From an uncultured Treponema sp. (GTDB lineage: Bacteria > Spirochaetota > Spirochaetia > Treponematales > Treponemataceae): a stretch of DNA of 64,000 nt. Location: the NCBI GenBank assembly GCA_937894335.1, contig CALCRU010000055.1:71761-135760 (forward strand), in the 5' to 3' direction. The position numbers and the translations under genes were made by a program. Each line of letters opens with the position of its first letter. The stretch's first letter is position 1. The notes beneath the pieces were generated by a model. That model searched no databases. It saw nothing but the letters and a program-made list of their open reading frames with translations, and was not told the DNA's origin. Positions 33,178 through 40,720 of the stretch are shown here, in pieces.

Positions 33178-34683
33178 TCAGTCTGCCAAGGTAACAGTTG
33201 CGCCTGAAAGTTTTGCTGGGTACTGCTCCACATAGGCTATCTTGTTTCCCAAAAGACCAACACGCACAAGCTCGCTGTCTGTGGCTCCGTACATTTCCTC
33301 CATGCCGTTAAACACAAAGTTCCCCATAGAATATACAATCAGACTGTCGCCATACCATTCCGTAGGCTGAAGCACATGGGGGTGACTTCCAAAGACAATG
33401 TCTGCACCGCTAGAACAGAGGGCCTCGTAAAATTCACGCTGACTTTTTGACGGAACAAAACGGTATTCTTCTCCGCCGTGAACATTTACAATTACAAAGT
33501 AGCCTGCATCCTTTTCTTTTTTTACAGCATCAAGAAGTTCATCGCTCTTCCACAAGATTCCTGCCCTGTCTTCCGTTGCAGTTGCAGTTTTTTTCCCATC
33601 AAAGCCAGACTGCTCCACAGGAAAGGCACCGCAACTGATTACAGAAAGGGGAACTCCCTTTATGCTAGTATGATAAAATTTTTTTGCCTCTTCTGCATTG
33701 TATCCTATTCCGCTAGAAGGAACGCCGTATTCTGCAAAGGCCTTAAGGGTATCCTTAAAGCCTGACTCACCGTAGTCGTAGCAGTGGTTGTTGGTCTGCA
33801 TAAGGTAGTCAAAGCCCGCCTGCAAAAGATAGGAAAGCACCTGTTTTTTAAATTTGAATGTGTATGTCTTTGTAGCATTACTCCAAGATTCAGTTACAAC
33901 TCCCTCCAGATTTCCAATAGTAAAGTCGCTATTCTGCAAAAGAGGAAGCGTTGTGCCAAAAACTTTTTCAAGTCCGTCGTCAGAGCCCATCATCATTTCC
34001 TGAGCGCCACGAGCAACCATAATGTCGCCTACACTAGCAATGAACATTGGCCCCTCAGATTCCGTAGAGCCAAGAAGCTCCTGGTAACCAGTAAATAAAA
34101 AATGTCTTTCGCACCAGTCTTCCAGTGCCGCCTGCATTTTTTCATTCTGCACAAAAATTGTAACCACAGCACTTTTTGTAAGGGTAAGTCCGTAGTCATC
34201 TTCAGAAGCATACGCACCCTCTACAGGAAGAGCACGCCACCCTTCGGGAATGTCCAGCCCCTGACAGAATGAAAGTTCCAGTTCAGGAGAAAGGACCGTA
34301 ACTCCCTTTTCTGAAAAATCAGAAGGAACGCAGGGAAGAAGAAAATTTTCCGAAAGGGGATAGCATATTTCGTTTGAGCCTGCCTGCTGGGGAAGCAGAG
34401 TAACATTTTCTTCCACACGGATTGAAGCAAAGGGAAGACGCACTGTTCCAAGAAAAGACCCCTCTTCTTCGCGAATGTCACCTTCTCTAACAAATGCAAA
34501 AGGAAGAGATTCCGATTCAGAGTCAACAACATAAAGGTCATACAATTCGTCAGAAAGTCGGACTTCGTATGTTACCCTGGGAATGCAGAGTCTTGCAATC
34601 AAAAGGGCCACAGAAGAAACAAACAGAAGGGCAAGAATAGCGCCCACAAGAATAAAGACAGTTTTTTTCCTAGACAGATCCAT
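33178..34683 (-). CDS. CapA-family metallophosphatase-like membrane protein
   Basis: 501 residues. An N-terminal membrane anchor (TVFILVGAILALLFVSSVAL) is followed by about 190 residues of unassigned beta-rich sequence, then a CapA/PGA_cap domain. Its motifs are SVGDIMVARGAQ, FTIGNLEGVVT, QTNNHCYDYGESG, VNVHGGEEYRFVPS and VFGSHPHVLQP, which carry the metal-binding Asp, Asn, His residues of calcineurin-like phosphatases. CapA proteins take part in poly-gamma-glutamate export, but no capBC genes are near, so the substrate is open. No Shine-Dalgarno; a clean promoter ends 6 bases before the ATG. Confidence 0.82.
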   Translation of the reverse strand: MDLSRKKTVFILVGAILALLFVSSVALLIARLCIPRVTYEVRLSDELYDLYVVDSESESLPFAFVREGDIREEEGSFLGTVRLPFASIRVEENVTLLPQQAGSNEICYPLSENFLLPCVPSDFSEKGVTVLSPELELSFCQGLDIPEGWRALPVEGAYASEDDYGLTLTKSAVVTIFVQNEKMQAALEDWCERHFLFTGYQELLGSTESEGPMFIASVGDIMVARGAQEMMMGSDDGLEKVFGTTLPLLQNSDFTIGNLEGVVTESWSNATKTYTFKFKKQVLSYLLQAGFDYLMQTNNHCYDYGESGFKDTLKAFAEYGVPSSGIGYNAEEAKKFYHTSIKGVPLSVISCGAFPVEQSGFDGKKTATATEDRAGILWKSDELLDAVKKEKDAGYFVIVNVHGGEEYRFVPSKSQREFYEALCSSGADIVFGSHPHVLQPTEWYGDSLIVYSMGNFVFNGMEEMYGATDSELVRVGLLGNKIAYVEQYPAKLSGATVTLAD

Positions 34684-34689
34684 GAGGCA

Positions 34690-34718
34690 ATTTTAGGCGG
34701 AATCAGACTTTTGCGCAA
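34690..34718 (-). promoter_or_regulatory. Promoter of the CapA-like gene, leaderless layout
   Basis: Minus strand: TTGCGC, 17 bases, TAAAAT, 6 bases (TGCCTC), ATG. Confidence 0.65.
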
Positions 34719-34783
34719 GACACCCAAAAGGCACACTTGCATTCTTGACAGGAGGCAGCATAAGTCGTAACCTTAGCGTCAAC

Positions 34784-35371
34784 ATGGACGCAATTAGCAC
34801 AATAAAAGACTACGCAAAAAAAGAAGCCGTCCCCATCATTCAGGATGCTGGCTGTGACTTCATATGCAGCTACATAAGTGAACACGGTTGCAAAAACATT
34901 CTGGAAATAGGAACCGCAATAGGATACTCCTCAATTAGGTTTGCAAGCCTTAGCCCAGACATCCGCATTACAACAATTGAAATAGATCTGGACCGCTACA
35001 TTCGCGCCAAAGAAAACATAAGCGCCATGCACCTTGAAGACAGAATAAATGCCATAAACGATGACGCCCTAACCTGCTCCATAGATGGACTCTTTGACCT
35101 TATTTTCATAGATGCAGCAAAAGCCCAGTACATAAAGTTCTTTGAAAAATACAAGGCCAACCTTGCCCCTGGTGGAGTTATAGTAAGCGACAATCTTTCC
35201 TTTCACGGCATGGTAGACGATCTTTCCCTAACCCACAACTACAGCACAAAAAAGCTGGTAAAGAAAATACAAAAGTACGCAAAGTTTTTAAAAGCCAACA
35301 CAGAATTTGAAACCACCTTTTACGAAGTGGGAGACCGCATTGCAGTAAGCAAAAGGATATCCTCTGTTTAG
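34784..35371 (+). CDS. Class I SAM-dependent O-methyltransferase (family 3, YrrM/TrmR-like)
   Basis: 195 residues from the ATG at 34784. A TTG at 34745 extends the frame but is itself the -35 box TTGACA. Motif I is ILEIGTAIGYSSIRFA, the acidic end is ITTIEIDLDRY, the metal-binding Asp region is DLIFIDAAKAQYIKFFEKY, and the metal-binding tail is GGVIVSDNLSFHGMV. These match the cation-dependent O-methyltransferases that include caffeoyl-CoA methyltransferase and the tRNA cmo5U methylase TrmR. In bacteria without plant-like substrates, tRNA or small phenols are likely. A perfect AGGAGG lies 28 bases upstream, too far to serve this ATG. Confidence 0.82.
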   Translation: MDAISTIKDYAKKEAVPIIQDAGCDFICSYISEHGCKNILEIGTAIGYSSIRFASLSPDIRITTIEIDLDRYIRAKENISAMHLEDRINAINDDALTCSIDGLFDLIFIDAAKAQYIKFFEKYKANLAPGGVIVSDNLSFHGMVDDLSLTHNYSTKKLVKKIQKYAKFLKANTEFETTFYEVGDRIAVSKRISSV

Positions 35372-35381
35372 CAGGCCCACC

Positions 35382-35410
35382 TTGCACCAGGTCAAATGAT
35401 TTTGTATCAT
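35382..35410 (+). promoter_or_regulatory. Promoter of dgt
   Basis: TTGCAC (35382-35387), 17 bases, TATCAT (35405-35410), 17 bases before the dgt ATG, whose Shine-Dalgarno AGAGGTG fits in that short leader. Confidence 0.7.
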
Positions 35411-35427
35411 AAGAAAAGAGGTGCATT

Positions 35428-36687
35428 ATGGAACAGGCATTCAGCTCCGAGGCAATGAACGAAAAAAATCCAAAGTGGGAGCAGTGCATAAAAAGGGAAA
35501 ACTCTCTCTACAGCCGCAACAACGGAATCCGCTCAGAATTTGAAAGGGACTACACAAGACTTTTGCATTCACAGGCATTCAGCCGACTTAAGCACAAGAC
35601 CCAAGTTTTCTTTGCACCCCACAATGATCACACCTGTACTCGCATGGAACATGTTCTTCATGTGGCAAGCGTAAGCGAAACCATTGCAAAATACATGGGA
35701 CTTAATGCAGAACTTACCAAGGCAATCGCCATAGGTCACGACATAGGACACGCACCCTTTGGACATACAGGAGAAGACATTCTAAACAGCCTTCTTGAAA
35801 ATGATGATGCAAAAAATGCCCCAAAGAAATTCTGGCACGAGAGGAACAGTCTCTTTTTTGCCGACTACATAGAAACCCTAAGCGACCCCAACGAAGTGCA
35901 GAAAAACCTTGACCTAACTTACGCTGTAAGAGATGGACTCATATGCCACTGCGGAGAAATTGACAAGCAGGGAATAAGACCCCGTGACGAGGCAATGGAT
36001 CTGTATGACATAAAAAAGCCTGGATTTGTGGAACCCTACACTTGGGAAGGATGCGTTGTAAAAATAAGCGACAAAATTGCATTTATAGGACGGGACATAG
36101 AAGACGCAAGAGCCTACCACATTCTTGACATGGGAAGCTACAGGGAACTAAGACAGATAGTTGCAGGCACTTTGGGATTCAAACCAAAAATACGCTCGGG
36201 AAGAGCAATAAATACAACGGTACTCATGAACGACATGATTGTAGACCTGTGCGAACAAAGCTCACCAGAAAAAGGTCTGTGCTTTAGCGACTCCTACTTT
36301 ACATTCATAAAAGAATTAAAGAAGTTTTGTTTTTCAAACATATACAATCACTGGCGTCTTGTGGAATTTCAGAAGTATGCCGAAACAGTTTTGGGATGCA
36401 TTTACCGCACTCTTATTAAGACGCAACCCTACGCACAAAGCGGACGCATTGCAACAGCCCTACGCTACTACCCCAAGCTAAAGTCCACATTTGAAGACTG
36501 GCTGGTAAAGTTTACAAACTACGCACCCAGGAACGAGTCCGACCGCAAGAAGACTCTGCGTTACGAAACAAAAGAAGTGTTCAATGTAGACGAGTGGGAA
36601 AGTTTTCAGAAGTGCATCATAGAGTACATTTCGGGAATGACAGACTCTTTTGCAATAAGCGTCTTTGAAGAAATAATCGCATTCTAA
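35428..36687 (+). CDS. dgt: Deoxyguanosinetriphosphate triphosphohydrolase-like HD protein
   Basis: 419 residues. dGTPases split dNTPs into nucleoside and triphosphate. The sequence has the family start GIRSEFERDYTRLLHSQAFS and RLKHKTQVF, then metal ligands in CTRMEHVLHV and the HD pair in AIAIGHDIGHAPFGHTGE, followed by VKISDKIAFIGRDIEDA. All HD ligands are present, so it should be active. It may control dNTP pools or defend against phage as some dGTPases do. It is monocistronic. Confidence 0.92.
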   Translation: MEQAFSSEAMNEKNPKWEQCIKRENSLYSRNNGIRSEFERDYTRLLHSQAFSRLKHKTQVFFAPHNDHTCTRMEHVLHVASVSETIAKYMGLNAELTKAIAIGHDIGHAPFGHTGEDILNSLLENDDAKNAPKKFWHERNSLFFADYIETLSDPNEVQKNLDLTYAVRDGLICHCGEIDKQGIRPRDEAMDLYDIKKPGFVEPYTWEGCVVKISDKIAFIGRDIEDARAYHILDMGSYRELRQIVAGTLGFKPKIRSGRAINTTVLMNDMIVDLCEQSSPEKGLCFSDSYFTFIKELKKFCFSNIYNHWRLVEFQKYAETVLGCIYRTLIKTQPYAQSGRIATALRYYPKLKSTFEDWLVKFTNYAPRNESDRKKTLRYETKEVFNVDEWESFQKCIIEYISGMTDSFAISVFEEIIAF

Positions 36688-36758
36688 AAACTTTCTGACT
36701 GCAGAGAATTCAGTTTGTCCAAATTCCTAACAGACAGAAAGCTTTATACAAAAAGAGG

Positions 36759-37271
36759 TTAAGCCTGCTCTTCTTCTGTGGGAGCAGGTTCTTCCTCTAC
36801 AGGATACTGATACAGGAAGTTTACAAAGAAAGTCGTACAGTCGGGAACATGCAGTGCCCATTCCACCATTACAGACTTAATGTTCAAATCTGGCTGGATG
36901 GGAAGAAGAGTGTCCCTCATTCCGCGCATAATTTCCTTTGCATCGCTGTCTGTTGGCTCACCGCGAACCCATTCCGAATCAGCAAGGGTAGAAAGGTGCT
37001 GGAATACAAAAGCTGCATCAAGAGGTGAGTTTCTGTTAATCTCTGACTTGCGCAACTGAAAGCGTACCTTCAAGTCCCATTCTTCCGTCTTTCCAAATTT
37101 TTCAACAGGATAGCTGTAGTGAACATTCATGTCGGTATAATCAAGTTCTTCGTTAAAGAAGCGTGCAAGAACAACTCCCTTTGTGTAGGAAGGCGTGTAA
37201 TTGACTTTCTCTTCAGAAATAAAATTTTCAGAATCCTGAAGGCTCCGTTCGTATTTCTCTTTTAATGTCAT
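36759..37271 (-). CDS. Hypothetical protein, 170 residues
   Basis: No signal peptide, no membrane segment. The sequence is soluble and beta/alpha mixed, with ELDYTDMNVHYSYPVEKFGK and MVEWALHVPDCTTFFVNFLY, and an acidic tail (EEEPAPTEEEQA). No family is recognised. It has a good Shine-Dalgarno (AAGGAG) and is a convincing gene by codon pattern and start. It faces the FocA-like gene across a divergent promoter region. Confidence 0.75.
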   Translation of the reverse strand: MTLKEKYERSLQDSENFISEEKVNYTPSYTKGVVLARFFNEELDYTDMNVHYSYPVEKFGKTEEWDLKVRFQLRKSEINRNSPLDAAFVFQHLSTLADSEWVRGEPTDSDAKEIMRGMRDTLLPIQPDLNIKSVMVEWALHVPDCTTFFVNFLYQYPVEEEPAPTEEEQA

Positions 37272-37399
37272 GCAAAACTCCTTAGTAGGTCCGTTAAGAA
37301 ATTTTTACAATTTCCTCCTTTTCTACTTTATTATATTTCAGAATTCTTGTAAACTATGTAAAGTAGAAAAGTAAAGAATTTACTTCAAGGAAGGATTTT

Positions 37400-38203
37400 A
37401 TGAATTCATCTGCCGAAATCGCCCGTCTCTATGTTGACCTTGGTTCCCAAAAGACAAAACTGCCTTTGGGTAAATTATTTGTAATGGCTATTCTTGCCGG
37501 TGCATTCATTGCTCTTGGCGGACTTGCAAGCACTGTAGCATCTTTCGGAATCCAGTCTGCCGCTGCGGCACGCATCATAAGCGGTCTTGTATTTCCCATA
37601 GGACTTTCCCTTGTTCTTGTGGGAGGAGCAGAACTGTTTACGGGAAACAGCCTGATGATTATGCCTGTTCTTCAAAAGAGAGCTAAGGTTGGCGGCATGC
37701 TTAAAAACTGGCTTGTAGTTTACCTCGGAAACTTTGTGGGAAGCCTTGCCATTGCCTTTGCCGTAGCCTTCTTCATCTCTGGTGGAAAGAACGGTCTTTA
37801 CGGAGGCGCCCTTTCTTCCTCGCTGATTGCAACTGCAAATGCAAAGACGAGCCTTGGATTTGGAACAGCATTTGTACGAGGAATACTTTGCAACTTCATG
37901 GTATGCATGGCTGTGTGGATTTCCATGGCTGCAACCCACGACCTGGCTGGAAAAATAATTGCAATCTACCTTCCCATCTTTCTTTTTGTTCTCTGCGGAT
38001 TTGAGCACTGCGTTGCAAACATGTACTTCATTCCGGTGGGATTCATTTCCATGGTTCAGGCTGGAACTTCCATTGCAAACCTTCCATGGGCAGGATTCCT
38101 TTTAGGCAACATGCTTCCCGTCACACTTGGAAACCTTGTAGGCGGTGCATGCTGTGCAGGCGCACTTTACTGGTATGTATACCTTCAGGGTAACAGGGAA
38201 TAA
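37400..38203 (+). CDS. Formate/nitrite transporter family channel (FocA/NirC)
   Basis: 267 residues, six membrane helices with the broken helices of FNT channels. FIALGGLASTVAS begins helix 1, GAELFTGNSLMIMPVLQKRA holds the threonine-containing omega loop, and LCGFEHCVANMYFIPVG carries the conserved gating histidine. FNT pentamers pass formate, nitrite, lactate or hydrosulfide. In a fermenting treponeme, formate export or import is most likely, but no pfl or nitrite genes are adjacent to decide. Shine-Dalgarno AAGGAAGGA. Confidence 0.92.
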   Translation: MNSSAEIARLYVDLGSQKTKLPLGKLFVMAILAGAFIALGGLASTVASFGIQSAAAARIISGLVFPIGLSLVLVGGAELFTGNSLMIMPVLQKRAKVGGMLKNWLVVYLGNFVGSLAIAFAVAFFISGGKNGLYGGALSSSLIATANAKTSLGFGTAFVRGILCNFMVCMAVWISMAATHDLAGKIIAIYLPIFLFVLCGFEHCVANMYFIPVGFISMVQAGTSIANLPWAGFLLGNMLPVTLGNLVGGACCAGALYWYVYLQGNRE

Positions 38204-38408
38204 ATCAAATTTTGTGATTAAATCACATTTTGTAATTTTTCTTTGCAAGAATTTGGTAAAGTCAAATTCTTGCATTACTAAATGATAACATTTTGAATGT
38301 TTTAAACTTTGTTTTGAAAAATTCTTTCGCTATCAAATGTAAATACTGCGATTTAAATTCATCATAGATGCATGAAAAAAAAAATTCTTCAAATTGATAA
38401 TTTTTTTG

Positions 38409-38438
38409 TTGACAACATCCGATAAATAGGTGTTTAAT
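38409..38438 (+). promoter_or_regulatory. Promoter of the histone-like gene
   Basis: TTGACA (38409-38414), 18-base spacer, TTTAAT (38433-38438). The preceding 190 bases are extremely A/T-rich, like an UP element or curved DNA. Confidence 0.65.
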
Positions 38439-38495
38439 ATAATATAGAGATAAAATTATCTACGGGGACCACCATCCCCAAAAGAGGAGTTTAAA

Positions 38496-38942
38496 ATGGC
38501 AAAAGAAAAGACAGCTACAGCGGCAAAAACTGTAGCAAAGAAAACAACAGCAGCTGCAAAGACTGGAGCAAAAAAGACTGCTTCTACTGCTAAGGCATCT
38601 GCAAAGAAGACAGCAACAACTGCAAAAACTGGTGCAAAGAAAACTGCTTCTACTGCTAAAGCATCTGCAAAGAAGACAGCAACAACTGCAAAGGCTTCTG
38701 CAAAGAAGACAGCAACAACTGCAAAGGCTTCTGCAAAGAAAACAACTAAGGCAGCAAAAACAACTGCAAAGAAGACAGCAACAACTGCAAAGGCTTCTGC
38801 AAAAAAGACAGCTACAACCGCTAAGTCTGCCGCAAAGAAAACAACAAAGACAGCAAAGGCTGGTGCTAAGTCTACCGCTAAAACAGCAAAAACTGGAGCA
38901 AAAAAGACAACAGCAACCGCAAAGAAAGCTGTAAAGAAATAA
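38496..38942 (+). CDS. Histone H1-like Lys/Ala/Thr repeat protein
   Basis: 148 residues made almost only of Ala, Lys, Thr and Ser, built of imperfect 11-residue units such as AKKTATTAKAS. This is the composition of bacterial histone-H1-like proteins (Hc1/Hc2, AlgP-like, BpH1), which bind DNA through repeated basic tails and compact the chromosome. There is no hydrophobic core, so it should be disordered until bound. Shine-Dalgarno AGAGGAG is strong and a good promoter precedes it. The DNA itself is repeated (33-base units), so copy number probably varies between strains. The reverse-strand open frame over it is a shadow. Confidence 0.85.
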   Translation: MAKEKTATAAKTVAKKTTAAAKTGAKKTASTAKASAKKTATTAKTGAKKTASTAKASAKKTATTAKASAKKTATTAKASAKKTTKAAKTTAKKTATTAKASAKKTATTAKSAAKKTTKTAKAGAKSTAKTAKTGAKKTTATAKKAVKK

Positions 38943-38957
38943 TCAACTCTTACCAAT

Positions 38958-38997
38958 GCCCCTCTGAGAAAAGTTCTTCACCCTTGACCAGAGGGGC
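38958..38997 (+). terminator. GC-rich hairpin after the histone-like gene
   Basis: GCCCCTCTG (38958-38966) pairs with CAGAGGGGC (38989-38997) around a 22-base loop. There is no T-run after it, so it is a transcript-end hairpin of uncertain strength. Confidence 0.5.
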
Positions 38998-39027
38998 GTA
39001 ATCTGTTAAAGTACAAACATTCCGTTA

Positions 39028-39101
39028 GCGCGACTAGCTCAGTTGGTTAGAGCACCAGCATGACACGCTGGGGGTCACAAGTTCGACTCTTGTGCCGCGC
39101 A
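39028..39101 (+). tRNA. tRNA-Val (anticodon GAC)
   Basis: D-arm GCTC...GAGC with AGTTGGTTA loop, anticodon arm CCAGC-ATGACAC-GCTGG giving GAC, T-arm ACAAG-TTCGACT-CTTGT, discriminator A. Position 32 is A and the acceptor (GCGCGAC/GCCGCGC) has an A-C mismatch at pair 6-67, both unusual. Confidence 0.88.
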
Positions 39102-39103
39102 AT

Positions 39104-39141
39104 AAAAAAGGGAAAATACCTTTCGGTGTTTTCCCTTTTTT
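39104..39141 (+). terminator. Terminator after tRNA-Val
   Basis: AAAAAAGGGAAAATACC pairs with GGTGTTTTCCCTTTTTT around TTTC, starting three bases after the tRNA and ending in a T-run. Confidence 0.85.
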
Positions 39142-39427
39142 ATTGCATCGAGAATTTTTTTTCATTACATGAAAAAAAATTCTCGCGCTTGTGCTGGCGG
39201 TTAAGGAGACATCAGTTTTTTATTTGTGCAATGAGTTTTTTTGCGTAGCAAAAAAACTCACGCGTGTTGCTTACTAACATCAAACCTCTTTCTTTTTTTA
39301 TTGTAACGAGAATTTTTTCATTACATGAAAAAAAATTCTCGCGCTTGTGCTGGCGGCTAAGGAGACATCAGTTTTTTATTTGTGCCATGAGCTTTTTCCT
39401 ACGCATAAACTCACGCATATGCAAACT
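39138..39427 (+). repeat. Tandem hairpin module, two copies
   Basis: Copy A is about 39138-39270 and copy B about 39296-39427, offset 158 bases. Both hold GAGAATTTTTT...ATGAAAAAAAATTCTC, CGCGCTTGTGCTGGCGG and AAGGAGACATCAGTTTTTTA. In copy A the first hairpin has perfect 16-base arms (loop TAC) and a second hairpin has perfect 13-base arms (TGAGTTTTTTTGC, loop GTA). Copy B keeps the first hairpin but the second is decayed. Confidence 0.85.
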
Positions 39428-39496
39428 GCTTACAGTTCCCTTCCCTTTTTTACATGGGGCTTGACTTATTTTTTATGCTTCCTTACCATAACTATA

Positions 39497-39579
39497 GGCA
39501 AAGGAAGGTCTCTAAATAGGAGCAGAGCTGGGGAAGTTTTCCACCATTGGCAGTTGGTTCAAATCCAACCGCCTTTGCC
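39497..39579 (+). ncRNA. tRNA-like fold, not a standard tRNA
   Basis: GGCAAAGG and CCTTTGCC close an 83-base unit with a perfect 8-base stem. Inside are a T-arm match GTTGG-TTCAAAT-CCAAC and a hairpin TGGGGAA-GTT-TTCCACCA. No normal D-arm or anticodon arm can be drawn, and no TCA anticodon is placed, so it is not a usable tRNA-Sec. It may be a decayed tRNA or an unnamed small RNA. Confidence 0.3.
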
Positions 39580-39762
39580 TCCTTTGTAAAGGCTTACGGC
39601 CTTATACTCTTGCGACAGAAGTTTGGCTAAGACAAAAAAAGAAAACCGACACACCGTACGAACAGTGTGCCAGTTCCCTATTAGAGATTAACTTCGTCTG
39701 TTATGGTGCATGCTTCCTCAGTCAGTGACCGAAGGGGCATACCTTAACTTTAGAAACCAGCT

Positions 39763-40197
39763 CTATTTTAAAGAAGCGCTGATTCTTTCAAGAACCTTTT
39801 TGCGGTCAAGAGGCTTTACAATGTAGTTTTTTGCACCAGCAAGGAGGGACTTCTTTACAAGTTCTTCCTTTCCAAGGGCACTAACCATTACGACGCGTGC
39901 ATTCTTGTCAAATGCAATAATCTGCTCAAGGGCGGTAATTCCGTCCATGCGAGGCATAGTAATGTCCATTGTAACAAGGTCAATGTTTGGACACAATTCC
40001 TTGTACTTGTCAACGCCGTCTTTTCCATCTTCGGCAGTTGCAACAACTTCGTATCCATCGCTTGTAAGAATCTGAGTTAACTGCTTTGCAACGAACATTG
40101 AATCATCAACGATAAGTACGCGGAACTTAGTACCATCGAGTTTTAATCCCTCTGGCGGTCGATCATTTACTGTAGGAAAATCCTGTTTCGTCTTCAT
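39763..40197 (-). CDS. cheY: Chemotaxis response regulator CheY
   Basis: 144 residues: a short N-terminal extension of about 25 residues, then a receiver domain with the acidic pair in VLIVDDSMFVAKQL, the phosphorylated Asp in DLVTMDITMPRMDG, the Thr/Ser position in VVMVSALGKEE and the Lys in NYIVKPLDRKK. There is no output domain; phospho-CheY would bind the flagellar switch. It is the last gene of the cheA operon, 13 bases after cheX, the typical spirochaete order. Confidence 0.96.
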   Translation of the reverse strand: MKTKQDFPTVNDRPPEGLKLDGTKFRVLIVDDSMFVAKQLTQILTSDGYEVVATAEDGKDGVDKYKELCPNIDLVTMDITMPRMDGITALEQIIAFDKNARVVMVSALGKEELVKKSLLAGAKNYIVKPLDRKKVLERISASLK

Positions 40198-40210
40198 TTA
40201 TAACTCCTTA

Positions 40211-40693
40211 TCATGTGCGCTCGCGTATTGCGACATTTACTTCTATTTTACCGTACTCGGACAAAAGGGGAACGATAAGAGCTTCTACATTCTCATCTGT
40301 ACCACCAAGAGCCGCGATTTCCATATTTTCGCCTACAAACAAGGCTGGCGGTGTAAGGTCAAACTTAAATCCGAGTTCGTGCAACTTTGTAACTGCCTGT
40401 GCAGTAATAAGGTTAGCAAGCTCAGAAATAGTTGCCTTGGCAAGGTCATCAAACTCAGGCAACTTTTCGCCGTTCATCTGAGACGCAATGTTCAATGCAG
40501 TATCAAAAGTCATGTCAAAAAGAACACGGCCTTCTACATCACCTGCAAGACCAACCAGCGCTGCAACGCCCATAACTGGCATTGCGGTGGACTTAAGGTA
40601 CAAGTCACCACGCTTAACTTCGGCACCCCCAAGAACTTCTTTCAGAACTCTGTATGAAGTTTCTACAAACGGGTTAATGTACTCGACTCTCAT
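40211..40693 (-). CDS. cheX: CheY-P phosphatase CheX
   Basis: 160 residues of the CheC/CheX/FliY class. The catalytic E-x-x-N motif is seen in ATISELANLITAQAV near residue 95; flanking helices MNGEKLPEFDDLAK and the beta strand VGVAALVGLAGDVEGRVLF fit CheX. In Borrelia CheX is the main CheY-P phosphatase, replacing CheZ. It sits between the CheW::CheR-like gene and cheY with short gaps. Confidence 0.93.
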   Translation of the reverse strand: MRVEYINPFVETSYRVLKEVLGGAEVKRGDLYLKSTAMPVMGVAALVGLAGDVEGRVLFDMTFDTALNIASQMNGEKLPEFDDLAKATISELANLITAQAVTKLHELGFKFDLTPPALFVGENMEIAALGGTDENVEALIVPLLSEYGKIEVNVAIRERT

Positions 40694-40720
40694 GCAAATA
40701 TCCCCCTAATAGGTAATTGT

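Larger units (their letters stand above)
39102..39762. other. 660-base gene-free stretch
   Basis: Between tRNA-Val and cheY. It contains the tRNA terminator, a duplicated hairpin module (39138-39427), a tRNA-like fold (39497-39579) and a tail (39600-39762) with a hairpin CACAC...GTGTG near 39655-39685. Open frames here are short and repeat-derived. The last 180 bases could hold the cheY transcript end or a small RNA, but no known family is recognised. Confidence 0.6.

Noticed and set aside
38496..38942. CRISPR-like periodic DNA
   Set aside because: Units are codon-based with no unique spacers of constant length; no cas genes nearby.
38456..38956. 166-codon reverse-strand frame rich in Phe/Ala/Val over the histone-like gene
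   Set aside because: It is the mirror image of the repeated AAG/GCA/ACA codons of the Lys/Ala protein; it has no ribosome site and no plausible membrane protein pattern.
39060..39464. Two similar short peptides (FSLHEKKFSRLCWRLRRHQ) in the hairpin module
   Set aside because: They differ only because the DNA module is duplicated; hairpin sequence explains the frame, and there is no ribosome site.
39497..39579. tRNA-Sec (selC) because of the 8-base acceptor-like stem
   Set aside because: No TCA anticodon loop or six-base D-stem can be drawn; kept only as a tRNA-like fold.
39497..39760. RNase P RNA
   Set aside because: Only short likenesses to conserved regions I and V; the stretch is far too short and lacks the other conserved blocks.
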